DNA of 64,000 nucleotides, taken from the NCBI RefSeq assembly GCF_001314325.1, contig NZ_CP009429.1, positions 2,356,501-2,420,500 of the forward strand, read 5' to 3'. Origin of the DNA: Sphingopyxis macrogoltabida. GTDB lineage: Bacteria; Pseudomonadota; Alphaproteobacteria; Sphingomonadales; Sphingomonadaceae. Made by a program: the position numbers and the translations under genes. Under the pieces are notes generated by a model. That model had not been told where the DNA came from. It did not search any database and saw only the letters and a list, made by a program, of their open reading frames with translations. Positions 52,356 to 60,605 of the stretch are shown here, piece by piece. Position 1 is the first letter of the stretch, and each line of letters starts with the position of its first letter.

Positions 52356-53046
52356 GCGTCGCGCTGTTCAGCTCCGCAAGCGCCCAGAGGCCGAGACTCT
52401 TGTCCGTCCAGCCCCCGCCGGCCTCCTCGCACCGTTCGTTCAGCAGCCTGACCGGTGGCGGCCACCCAAAGGGCGCCCGTTCGAGATTGAGCGCACGCCA
52501 GTCGCCATCGGCACAGTCGAGATTCTTCCCGAAATCGGGAAAGGTCGTCGCGATCAGCCATTTCGCCCCGGAACGCCGGAAATTGGCGACGGCGAGGTCA
52601 ATATTCGCAAAGCTGAGATGCACCAGACAATCGCGGCAAAGGATCGCCTCGGCAACGGGCAGCGGGTCGCGGGTGATGTCGGCAACCAGAAATTCGCCGC
52701 GCGCACCTCGCTGCGCGATATTTTCCTCAATCTGCGCCGCGACGATATCGACGCCGGTATATTGCACCGGCCCCAGATCGGCTTCCGCTATCCAGCGCGC
52801 ATCGCCGCACGGCGCGTCGAGCAGGCTGCGGACGTTCAACGCCGCGAAAAGCTCACCCAGTTCGCGCCGCAATATGTCCGTTGCCCCCGCCTCCGAACCC
52901 AGGCCCGACCGCGATGTGTCGGCGCCCCACAGGTTCGAGGCATGGATCTCGGCAAAGCGCGCGGCGAGCGGCAGCCCTTCGAACTCTGCGGCCCGCGCCT
53001 GAAACCGGCGATGCGCCAATACCGGTGGCCGCTCATCATCCTGCAT
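52312..53046 (-). CDS. Class I SAM-dependent methyltransferase
   Basis: Protein of 244 residues with the SAM-binding motif LLDAPCGDARWIAEADLG, then YTGVDIVAAQI (acidic loop) and AILCRDCLVHLSFANIDLA. The substrate is unknown; the layout resembles methyltransferases acting on small molecules or glycans. The 3' end is antisense to the last 44 bases of the diguanylate cyclase gene. It lies 46 bases upstream of no same-strand partner except the sulfatase gene that starts at 54739, which it follows in the minus direction. Confidence 0.78.
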   Translation of the reverse strand: MQDDERPPVLAHRRFQARAAEFEGLPLAARFAEIHASNLWGADTSRSGLGSEAGATDILRRELGELFAALNVRSLLDAPCGDARWIAEADLGPVQYTGVDIVAAQIEENIAQRGARGEFLVADITRDPLPVAEAILCRDCLVHLSFANIDLAVANFRRSGAKWLIATTFPDFGKNLDCADGDWRALNLERAPFGWPPPVRLLNERCEEAGGGWTDKSLGLWALAELNSATLTPPRVRRRAVRSA

Positions 53047-53092
53047 CGGGCAAGGATAGCCCGGAACGGCGGGGACTCAAGTGAAGCTCGCT

Positions 53093-54739
53093 CTAGTTCG
53101 TCCAGTAGATATAATCCTGCCCGTCCTGCCACGGCGCATTCAGCGGCACGTCGATGCGGATCGGCCCTTCGACCAGCCCCGGCCAGATCGGCTTCGCCAT
53201 CCCCTTGTTCTGCGCCTCGATCATCGCGCGCAGTGCGGCCACCCGCTGCGGCTCGCTCGCCGCCAGATCGTGCTTTTCGGTCGGATCGGCGGCGAGGTTA
53301 TAGAGGCGCGCCTTTTCGGGGCGCTTCGTCACCTGCAATTTCCAGTCGCCCATGCGCACCGCGCGATAGTCGCCCGATCGCCAGTACATCGCCTGCCGTT
53401 TCGCCGGCCCGGCTAGGATATTCTCGCTGTCGACCTGCCGGTCCGCGGGAACTGCCGCGCCCGCCGCGGCGGCGATCGTCGCGAACAGGTCGATATGGCC
53501 GGTAACGTCGCCGCGCTGCGTTCCCGGCGCGATATGCCCCGGCCAGCGCATGAAGAAGGGGGTGCGGATGCCGCCCTCGAAGAAGGTCGCTTTCCAGCCG
53601 CGGAACGGTGCGTTGAGCCCCGCCATGCCGTTATACCAGGCGCCGCCATTGTCGCTGGTGAAGATGACCAGCGTATTGTCGTCGATCCCCGCCTCTTTCA
53701 GCTTGGCCATCACGTCACCGATCCGCCGGTCGAGCTGCGCGATCATCGCGCCATAGACGCGCGTCTTGTGATCCTTGATCTGCGGCAGCTTCGCATAATC
53801 CTCCTTCGTCGCCTGCAACGGCGTGTGCGGCGCGTTGAAGGCGAGGTACATGAAGAAGGGGCGACCCCGGTTCGCGTCGATCGCCTTGATCGCTTCATCG
53901 GCGAAATAGTCGGTCATATGCCCCTTGGGATGGAAGCGCTTGCTGCCGTTGAAGCTCACCGCGTGGCGCAAATTCGCCCACAGGAACCGGTCGATCGCAT
54001 CCCACGGCAATTTGGCGTTCACGACGTCGGCGTCGTCCTCGGGCAGGAACATCGCCGCGCCGCCGAGCACCGCAAGGCTTTCGTCGAAACCCTGCCGCTG
54101 CGGCTGCAGCGCGGGCGCTTCGCCAAGGTGCCATTTGCCGATATGCAGCGTGTGATAACCCGCCGCCTTCACCGCCTCGGCGATCGTCACCTCGCTCGCG
54201 GGCACGCCCATGTCGGGATAGTCGGGAATGTCGGGGGTGATGAGTTCGCGGTGGAATATCGGCTTCAGCGGGCCAAGCCCGCCGCCGTGCGACAGATTCT
54301 CGGCGAACTCGACCGGCACGGCGGTATATTCGAAGCCGAAGCGCGTCGGGTAGCGCCCCGTCATCATCGCGGCGCGCGACGGCGAGCAGGTCGCGTTCGC
54401 GGCATAGGCGGTGGTGAAATTCAGCCCTTCGCGCGCGATCGCGTCGATATTCGGCGTCTTGATGATCCCGCCCGCGAGTCCGCCACCGTTGAGGCTGACG
54501 TCGTTGTAGCCGAGGTCGTCGGCGACAATCAGGATGATGTTCGGCGGCCGCTTGCCCCCCGACGGATCGGCAGGCGCCGACGCCGGGCCTTGTTGCCACG
54601 CCACCGGCCGGTTCGCCTGCACCGGATCGCGCCAGTCCTGGACGATACCGGGCAGCCGGTATTTATTCGCTTCAAAGGCCCAATATCCGCCCGCCCCGGC
54701 GAGGACCAGCGCGCCCAGCGCGAACCATCTCTTCTTCAT
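53093..54739 (-). CDS. Membrane-anchored Cys-type sulfatase 2
   Basis: Sulfatase of 548 residues. An N-terminal hydrophobic segment (FALGALVLAGAGGYWAF) acts as signal anchor. The active-site strand IILIVADDLGYND and the C118-S-P-S-R122 formylglycine motif are intact, as are GKWHLG and VIFTSDNGG. It should face the periplasm and cleave a sulfate ester. It is divergent from the TetR gene at 54861, and the 6-5-6 palindrome between them is the likely operator. Confidence 0.92.
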   Translation of the reverse strand: MKKRWFALGALVLAGAGGYWAFEANKYRLPGIVQDWRDPVQANRPVAWQQGPASAPADPSGGKRPPNIILIVADDLGYNDVSLNGGGLAGGIIKTPNIDAIAREGLNFTTAYAANATCSPSRAAMMTGRYPTRFGFEYTAVPVEFAENLSHGGGLGPLKPIFHRELITPDIPDYPDMGVPASEVTIAEAVKAAGYHTLHIGKWHLGEAPALQPQRQGFDESLAVLGGAAMFLPEDDADVVNAKLPWDAIDRFLWANLRHAVSFNGSKRFHPKGHMTDYFADEAIKAIDANRGRPFFMYLAFNAPHTPLQATKEDYAKLPQIKDHKTRVYGAMIAQLDRRIGDVMAKLKEAGIDDNTLVIFTSDNGGAWYNGMAGLNAPFRGWKATFFEGGIRTPFFMRWPGHIAPGTQRGDVTGHIDLFATIAAAAGAAVPADRQVDSENILAGPAKRQAMYWRSGDYRAVRMGDWKLQVTKRPEKARLYNLAADPTEKHDLAASEPQRVAALRAMIEAQNKGMAKPIWPGLVEGPIRIDVPLNAPWQDGQDYIYWTN

Positions 54740-54782
54740 CCTCGCCCCCTCGATCCCGGCAATATGCTTGCCGTGAAACTAT

Positions 54783-54799
54783 TGACACTATATGTGTCA
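54783..54799 (+). promoter_or_regulatory. 17-base palindrome TGACAC-N5-GTGTCA, candidate TetR operator
   Basis: Perfect 6-bp arms around TATAT, in the divergent gap between sulfatase 2 (start 54739) and the TetR gene (start 54861). A TTGACA at 54782-54787 overlaps it, so bound repressor would hide the -35 region. Autoregulation of the adjacent TetR gene with control of the sulfatase is the simplest inference. Confidence 0.6.
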
Positions 54800-54860
54800 C
54801 TTTATTCGCCGATACGCAAGATTGTTTGACGCACAGGTAAAGCGGGGCCAGCAGGGACAT

Positions 54861-55493
54861 ATGAAAACGGGGGTGAGGACATCGAGCAGCGCAAAGGCCG
54901 CGCCCGAACGCGTCGACGGCCGGCGCGAGCGCAGCCGGTCGAGCCATCGCCGCATCGTCGAGGCGATGCTCGAACTGATCAACGGCGGCGACCTCGCGCC
55001 CAGCGCGGCACGCGTCGCCGAAGAGGCCGGCATCGGGCTGCGCACCGTCTTCCGCCATTTCGACGACATGGATTCGCTCTATGCCGAAATCACGGCGACG
55101 ATCACCGAGCGGGTGATGCCGATCGTGACCGCGCCCTATCCCGATCAGGACTGGCGCACCAATGTCCGCGAGCTCGTCCGGCGGCGGGTGCGCGTGTTCG
55201 AGACGACGCTGCCCTTCCGCCTCGCGGCCAATATCAAACGCTACCAGTCGCCCTTCCTGATGGGCCAGTACAGCAAGGTCGTGATGCTCGAACGCGACCT
55301 CATCCTGCGCCTGCTCCCGGGCGAGGTGCTGAGCGACCGGGTCAGCGTCGAGGCGCTGTGCGCAGCGTTGTCGTTCCAGAACTGGCGCGCGCTCCGTCAC
55401 GATCAGGGGCTGCCCGCCGAGGAAGCGGCGACGGTGATGGGCCATATGGTCGATACGCTGATCGCCGCGCTGCCCAAGGGCGGAGCGGCATGA
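54861..55493 (+). CDS. TetR-family regulator of the sulfatase/FGE genes
   Basis: Regulator of 210 residues. The DNA-binding domain reads RRIVEAMLELINGGDLAPSA, then ARVAEEAGIGLRTVFRHFDD. The ATG at 54861 is preferred because AGCAGGGA lies upstream; the frame is open back to 54792. It is coupled by ATGA to the FGE-like gene and divergent from sulfatase 2, which suggests that it controls sulfatase maturation and activity together. Confidence 0.85.
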   Translation: MKTGVRTSSSAKAAPERVDGRRERSRSSHRRIVEAMLELINGGDLAPSAARVAEEAGIGLRTVFRHFDDMDSLYAEITATITERVMPIVTAPYPDQDWRTNVRELVRRRVRVFETTLPFRLAANIKRYQSPFLMGQYSKVVMLERDLILRLLPGEVLSDRVSVEALCAALSFQNWRALRHDQGLPAEEAATVMGHMVDTLIAALPKGGAA

Positions 55494-56431
55494 AATGCAC
55501 CGCAGCGATCGCGGCGCTGACCATGCTCGGCGCGCTCGCGGCGTGCGGCGAGGCGACGAAGCGGGAAGGTCGTGCCGCAGCCGCCGCGCCCGAATGCCCG
55601 GCGCTGCCCAAGGCCGACTATGCATGGATCCCCGGCGCGAGCTTTACGATGGGCGCCGACGGCACCTTGCCCGAAGAAGGCCCGGCGCGCGAGGTCAAGG
55701 TCGCCGGTTTCTGGATTGCGACGCACGAGGTCACCAACGCCGAATTCGCCGAATTCGTGAAAGCGACGGGGTACAAGACGCTCGCCGAACAGGATCCGCC
55801 GAAGCTGCCCGGCGCGCCGCCCGAGATGCTGATCCCCGGATCGGCGGTGTTCACCGCCCCGACCGACGGCAATCCCAACTGGTGGCGCTGGGCCGTCGGG
55901 GCCGAATGGCGGCACCCGGCGGGCCCGGAGACCAATATCGCCGGGCGCGACCGCGATCCGGTGGTGCAGATCGGCTATGACGACGCGCTTGCCTATGCCA
56001 AGTGGAAGGGCAAGGCGCTACCGAGCGAGGAGCAGTGGGAACTTGCTGCGGCGACCGGCGGCGCCGACCGCAACGTCCCGGTCGGCAAGGACGGCAAGCC
56101 GCGCGCCAACTATTATCAGGGAACATTCCCCGTCCGCGACATGGGCACCGACGGCTTTACCGGCCGCGCCCCGGTCGCCTGTTTCCCCGCCGACGACCAT
56201 GGCGTCCACGATCTGATCGGCAATGTCTGGGAATGGACGACCAGCACGGCGGGCGCCGAGACCAATGTCATCAAGGGCGGCAGCTTCCTCTGCGCCGCCA
56301 ATTATTGCGCACGCTACCGCCCGGCGGCGCGCCAGTTCCAGGAACGCGGCCTAGGCACCGACCATATCGGCTTTCGCCTGATCGACACGACGCGCCCGGC
56401 GCCGGCGGCGCCAGCTCCAGACAAGGGCTGA
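55490..56431 (+). CDS. Formylglycine-generating enzyme homologue (SUMF1/FGE) with lipoprotein signal
   Basis: SUMF1-family protein of 313 residues. The core carries IPGASFTMGADG, ATHEVTNAEFAEFV, LPSEEQWELAAATGG and DLIGNVWEWTTS. The segment GGSFLCAANYCARYRPAARQ keeps both catalytic cysteines (C268 and C273) of true formylglycine-generating enzymes. The N-terminus MKCTAAIAALTMLGALAACG is a lipoprotein signal with lipobox Cys at 19, so it should be exported and lipid-anchored. Bacterial FGEs usually act in the cytoplasm. Its start overlaps the TetR stop; its last 81 bases overlap the convergent sulfatase 3. Confidence 0.88.
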   Translation: MKCTAAIAALTMLGALAACGEATKREGRAAAAAPECPALPKADYAWIPGASFTMGADGTLPEEGPAREVKVAGFWIATHEVTNAEFAEFVKATGYKTLAEQDPPKLPGAPPEMLIPGSAVFTAPTDGNPNWWRWAVGAEWRHPAGPETNIAGRDRDPVVQIGYDDALAYAKWKGKALPSEEQWELAAATGGADRNVPVGKDGKPRANYYQGTFPVRDMGTDGFTGRAPVACFPADDHGVHDLIGNVWEWTTSTAGAETNVIKGGSFLCAANYCARYRPAARQFQERGLGTDHIGFRLIDTTRPAPAAPAPDKG

Positions 56432-58219
56432 GAAGGCAAGGATAATCCCCCCTGCCCACAGGCCGAGGCGGATCAGCCGCGGCTTCCCCTGCTGCTCGAA
56501 GGCATAACGGTTGATCTGCGCGTCGGCGGTATAGCCCGCGGGCATGTCGAGCACCCCGTTCGCTTTTGCATAGGCAGCATAGTCGGCCTGCATCGCCGCA
56601 AATCGCTCGGGCATCGCCGCCGCCAGATCGCGCGTCTCGCCGGGATCGGACTTCAGGTCATAGAGTCGCCACTTGCCGTCGCCGGTCGGCGCGAGGTTGC
56701 GCACCAGCTTGTAATCGCCGCGAAACAGCGCCGCATTGCCCGACAGTTCGTAACCGAGCGGCGTATCGCCATGCACGCTGCCCGGCGCACCGCCAAGCAT
56801 GGGCAGCAGGCTGCGCCCGGTAACCGCCTCGACCGCCTTGCCCTGCCAGCTACCGCCGTGCCCCTTCACTCCGGCCAGTTCGGTGAGCGTCGGCAGGATA
56901 TCGGTGACATGCGCGAGCCCGTCGCTGATCGCCCCCGCGCGGATTTTGGCATTGCCCGGCCAGGCGATGATCAGCGGCACGCGCAGCCCGCCCTCGGCGG
57001 CGCTGAACTTGTAGCCCGACAGCGGCGACGAGGCCGCGCTCGCCCAGCCCGGCCCGATCGCCGCAAAGCTGCCGCGCCGGCCGATATTCGCGGTCGACAG
57101 GTCATATTGCATCCCGAGGAACAGGCGATTGCGGCGGCTGCTGAACGGATTGGTCGGCTCGGCGCCGTTATCCGACAGAAAGACGAAGATCGTGTTGTCA
57201 TAGTCGCCCGTCGCCTTCAGATGCGCGACGAGGCGGCCGATCTCGCGGTCCATCGCGGTCGCCATGCCGGCATAGGCCTGCATCGTCCGCACCGCGGCGG
57301 CGCGCTCGTCGGCATCGAGCTTCTGCCAGTCGGGCGTCGTCGGCATCGTCACGATCGGCATGCCCGCGGGCATGATGCCGAGCGCTGCCGCCCGCTTGGC
57401 GCGCGCGGCGCGGAGTGCTGTCCAGCCATCCTGGTACATCGCCGCATAGCGCGCGATGTCGCTGTCGGGGGCTTGCACCGGGATATGGTTGGCGAGGAAG
57501 TTGATCGACGCGAGGAAGGGTTTGCCGCTCTTCCGCTCCGCCTCGATATAATCGATCATCCGCTGGACGACGAAGCGCGACGAATAATAATCCTTCGGCA
57601 GGGTCGCGGGCTTCCCGTCCTCGGTCCAGTTCGCCTTGTCGTACATGCCCTCGATCGGGCGCTGCTCGAAATTGTCCGCGCCCGCGTCGGCGAGGCTAAA
57701 GGCACGGTCGTAACCGCGCGCCGTCGGCAGCCGCGTCGGATCGCTGCCGAGATGCCATTTGCCGGTGAGGTAGGTGCGATAGCCCGCCGCGCGCAGCAGT
57801 TCGGCGATCGTCACGACGCGGTGGTTCATCACCGTGTCGTACCCCGGCTTGCCGCGATGCTCGTCGGGGATCGTCTCGGGCATGTTGCCCAGCCCGTTGC
57901 GATGATTCATCACCCCGGTCTGCAGCATCGCGCGCGTCGGCGAGCAGGATCCCGCGACATGGAAGTTGGAAAAGCGCATCCCCGCCTGCGCCAGCGCGTC
58001 GATGTTCGGGGTCGCGAATTCGGCCCCGAACGCCCCGACATCGCTGAAACCCCAGTCGTCGGCGAGCAGGATGACGATATTGGGCTGGCGCGGCGGCGCG
58101 GCCGCCGGCTGCGCCTGCAACGGCGCCGCGCCGATCAGGACGGCCAAAGAGACGATGGCAGCGCGCCGGAACCGGCCAACGCGACCCGGCACCAAAGTGG
58201 TTCGCCTGCGCACTGCCAT
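56351..58219 (-). CDS. Cys-type sulfatase 3 with C-terminal membrane anchor
   Basis: Sulfatase of 622 residues. An N-terminal signal (AAIVSLAVLIGAAPLQAQ), the strand NIVILLADDWGFSD and the C92-S-P-T-R96 formylglycine motif are intact, together with GKWHLG and FVFLSDNGAEP. The C-terminus ends in a hydrophobic helix and basic cluster (LGLWAGGIILAFSALVWSW, then Arg-rich), giving a tail anchor unlike sulfatases 1 and 2. The ATG at 58219 follows a GGAGGGG ribosome binding site. The last 81 bases are antisense to the FGE gene. Confidence 0.9.
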   Translation of the reverse strand: MAVRRRTTLVPGRVGRFRRAAIVSLAVLIGAAPLQAQPAAAPPRQPNIVILLADDWGFSDVGAFGAEFATPNIDALAQAGMRFSNFHVAGSCSPTRAMLQTGVMNHRNGLGNMPETIPDEHRGKPGYDTVMNHRVVTIAELLRAAGYRTYLTGKWHLGSDPTRLPTARGYDRAFSLADAGADNFEQRPIEGMYDKANWTEDGKPATLPKDYYSSRFVVQRMIDYIEAERKSGKPFLASINFLANHIPVQAPDSDIARYAAMYQDGWTALRAARAKRAAALGIMPAGMPIVTMPTTPDWQKLDADERAAAVRTMQAYAGMATAMDREIGRLVAHLKATGDYDNTIFVFLSDNGAEPTNPFSSRRNRLFLGMQYDLSTANIGRRGSFAAIGPGWASAASSPLSGYKFSAAEGGLRVPLIIAWPGNAKIRAGAISDGLAHVTDILPTLTELAGVKGHGGSWQGKAVEAVTGRSLLPMLGGAPGSVHGDTPLGYELSGNAALFRGDYKLVRNLAPTGDGKWRLYDLKSDPGETRDLAAAMPERFAAMQADYAAYAKANGVLDMPAGYTADAQINRYAFEQQGKPRLIRLGLWAGGIILAFSALVWSWRRRRRARRVDQAKADMVGA

Positions 58220-58242
58220 CACCCCTCCCCCCGGAATTGTTA

Positions 58243-58259
58243 TGGCATTGCTTATGCCA
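58243..58259 (-). promoter_or_regulatory. 17-base palindrome TGGCAT-N5-ATGCCA, candidate operator
   Basis: Perfect 6-bp arms with a 5-base centre, 24 bases upstream of the sulfatase 3 start and 82 bases upstream of the divergent enoyl-CoA hydratase gene. The 6-5-6 design equals that at 54783-54799, but the half-site differs. Confidence 0.5.
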
Positions 58260-58340
58260 ATATATGATCGAGAGCAATGCTGCTTGGCACGCCCGGTCAA
58301 TCATGCTTTGCGGGTTCGGGCATAAACGAAAGGACGGGCG

Positions 58341-59069
58341 ATGAGCGAATTGGTTTTGCGCGAGGACAGGGACGGAATTGCGACCCTCACGCTCAACCGC
58401 CCCGACAAGCGCAACGCGCTGAATCTGGCGCTGTGGGCCGAACTCGACGCGCATGTCGATGCCATCGCCGCCGCCGGGGACGCCATCGGGGCGGTCGTGC
58501 TGCGCGCCAACGGCCCATCCTTTTGCGCCGGCAACGACCTCAAGGAACGCGGCACCGAAACGCCCCGGCCCCACTATCAGGGATCGATCGTCACCAAGCT
58601 CGCCGACCTGCCGCAACCGCTGATCGTCGCGGTCCAGGGCGGCTGCTTCACCGGCGGGCTCGAACTCGCGCTGGCCGGCGACATCATCGTCGCGGGCGAA
58701 AGCGCGAACTTCGCCGACACGCACGGCAAGTTCGGGCTGGTCCCGATCTGGGGGATGAGCCAGCGGCTGCCGCGCCGCGTCGGCGAATGGAAGGCGCGCG
58801 AGATCAGCTTCACCGGCCTGCCGGTCGGCGGGCGCGAAGCGGCACGGATCGGGCTTGCCAACCACTGCGTCGCCGACGCCGATCTCGACGCCACCGTTCG
58901 GACGCTCGCCGAAGCGATCGCCGCGCAGTCGCGGCACAGCGTCTTCGCCTACAAGCGCCTCTATCGCGAACAGGCCGACCTGCCGCTCGCCGCCGGCCTC
59001 GCGCATGAAGTGTTCAACAGCGCCGGCGTCGCGCCCGACATGGCCGAACGCGTCGCGGGGTTCAGGTAA
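58341..59069 (+). CDS. Enoyl-CoA hydratase/isomerase family protein
   Basis: Crotonase-fold protein of 242 residues. RDGIATLTLNRPDKRNALNL, then VVLRANGPSFCAGNDLKERG (oxyanion-hole loop) and PLIVAVQGGCFTGGLELALA (second oxyanion-hole element) are diagnostic. The usual catalytic Glu of hydratases in the second loop is not obvious, so an isomerase, hydrolase or lyase variant is possible. Its 3' end overlaps the convergent metallo-hydrolase gene by 8 bases. Confidence 0.85.
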   Translation: MSELVLREDRDGIATLTLNRPDKRNALNLALWAELDAHVDAIAAAGDAIGAVVLRANGPSFCAGNDLKERGTETPRPHYQGSIVTKLADLPQPLIVAVQGGCFTGGLELALAGDIIVAGESANFADTHGKFGLVPIWGMSQRLPRRVGEWKAREISFTGLPVGGREAARIGLANHCVADADLDATVRTLAEAIAAQSRHSVFAYKRLYREQADLPLAAGLAHEVFNSAGVAPDMAERVAGFR

Positions 59070-59820
59070 GCGGTTTCGCTTCCTCGACGCCCGCCCATTG
59101 GCGGCCGTCGTGGCCGAACAGGATGCGGGCGCCGCTCTCACGCTCGCGCCGCAGATATTCCATCGTCCGCATCCCCGCCTCGCGGTCGACGACTGCCTTT
59201 TGCAGCACCATCAAGTCGAGGTTGCGTTCGGTGTAGCAGCAATCGGCGGCAAGCAGCACGCGCGCACCGCCGGGCAGCGTCACGATGGCGCTCTGATGCC
59301 CCGGCGTATGGCCATAGGTCGGGACGATCATCACGCTGCCGTCGCCGAACAGGTCGAGTTCGCCGTCGATCGCCTTCACCGGCTGACCGGTCGCATAATC
59401 CTCGGCTTCATAGAGCCCCGCTTCCTCGGTCACCTGCGCCGCGGCGAGTTCGCGCGACTGGACGATCACGCAAGCATTGGGCAGGCTGGCGTTGCCGCCG
59501 CAATGATCGATGTGCAGGTGCGAGTTGATCACCCAGTCGATACTCGCCGGATCGACGTCGATGCTGCGCAGGCGCGCGGCAATCTCCTGCCCCTCGAACC
59601 ATTGCAGCCCGAACTTGTTCGACGGCAGCGCGGTCTCCAGCGTGCGGCGATAACGTACCCCCATCCCGGTATCGAACAGCGCGCGCCCCTTGGGATGCTC
59701 GATCAGATAGGAGGGCACCGGCCCTTTGAGATAATCGCCCTCCTCGCCCTCGATGAAATAGCCCGGCCGGCACTGGAACCAGCCGGTGTTGAAGGCATAG
59801 AGGCGGAGCGTACCGGTCAT
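59062..59820 (-). CDS. Metallo-beta-lactamase-fold hydrolase, AHL-lactonase-like
   Basis: Protein of 252 residues with the dizinc motif H101-L-H103-I-D105-H106 in NSHLHIDHCGG, a GHTPGHQ motif and LAADCCYTERN supplying the bridging Asp. The overall layout (N-terminal FNTGWFQCRPG, SYLIEHPKGRALFDTGMG) matches N-acyl-homoserine lactonases and related lactonases. It is the last gene of a coupled set, its start overlapping the enoyl-CoA hydratase stop (ATGA). It may hydrolyse a lactone in the pathway rather than quorum-sensing signals. Confidence 0.83.
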   Translation of the reverse strand: MTGTLRLYAFNTGWFQCRPGYFIEGEEGDYLKGPVPSYLIEHPKGRALFDTGMGVRYRRTLETALPSNKFGLQWFEGQEIAARLRSIDVDPASIDWVINSHLHIDHCGGNASLPNACVIVQSRELAAAQVTEEAGLYEAEDYATGQPVKAIDGELDLFGDGSVMIVPTYGHTPGHQSAIVTLPGGARVLLAADCCYTERNLDLMVLQKAVVDREAGMRTMEYLRRERESGARILFGHDGRQWAGVEEAKPLT

Positions 59821-60605
59821 TTCTCGCGATATTCGGGCGCGCGTTTGGCGAGGAACGCCTCCAGCGCTTCGCGATGATCCTCGGTCGCCGACAGGATGAC
59901 CTGCTGCCGATCCTCGATCGCCATCGCGGCATCGAGGCTTTGCGCGTCGATATTGAGGTTCAGCGCCTGCTTCGACAATCGCAGCCCCCAGGGTGCGGTT
60001 GCGAGCATCTCGTCGGCGAGCGCGAGGCCGCGGTCGAGCAGCGCCTCTTCTTCGACGATCTCGCTGATCAGTCCCGCCCGTAGCGCGCGGTCGGCGTCGA
60101 TGAAACGCCCGGTCAGGATCATCTCGGCCGCAAGGCTCGCGCCGACCAGCCGCGGCAGGAAATAGCTCGACGCCATGTCGCAGCCGCCAAGCCCGATGCG
60201 GATATAGGCGGCATTGCAGCGGAAACTCGGCGTGCCGTAGCGCACATCCGACGCCAGCAGCAGCGACAATCCGCCGCCGGCCGCCGCGCCATGCCCCAGC
60301 GCGATGATCGGCTGCGGACAGGCGCGCATCTTCCGATAGATATTGCCGATGCTCGTCTGGGTCCGCAGCGTCCGCAGCACCGGCGTCTCGTCGGTTGTGC
60401 GATCTTCCTGGATATCGAGCCCGGCGCAGAAGCCGCGCCCGGCACCGCGCAGGATGACGACGCGCACCTCCTTGCGTTCGGCGAGCCCGCCGAAATAGGC
60501 GCCCAGTTCGTCGACCAGCCCCTCGCTCAGCGCATTCAATCGCTCGGGACGGTTGAGCGTCGCGATCTCAACCTGCCCGCGTGTCTCGATCAGCAACTCG
60601 CTCAC
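59817..60605 (-). CDS. Enoyl-CoA hydratase/isomerase family protein
   Basis: Crotonase-fold protein of 262 residues. EIATLNRPERLNALSEGLVD, VVILRGAGRGFCAGLDIQED and PQPIIALGHGAAAGGGLSLL carry both oxyanion-hole elements. The start is a GTG at 60605 inside the SDR stop (GTGA overlap); homology begins exactly there. It shares low similarity with the 58341 gene, so the two are paralogues rather than recent duplicates. It works between the SDR and the lactonase-like hydrolase in this coupled operon. Confidence 0.87.
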   Translation of the reverse strand: MSELLIETRGQVEIATLNRPERLNALSEGLVDELGAYFGGLAERKEVRVVILRGAGRGFCAGLDIQEDRTTDETPVLRTLRTQTSIGNIYRKMRACPQPIIALGHGAAAGGGLSLLLASDVRYGTPSFRCNAAYIRIGLGGCDMASSYFLPRLVGASLAAEMILTGRFIDADRALRAGLISEIVEEEALLDRGLALADEMLATAPWGLRLSKQALNLNIDAQSLDAAMAIEDRQQVILSATEDHREALEAFLAKRAPEYREK

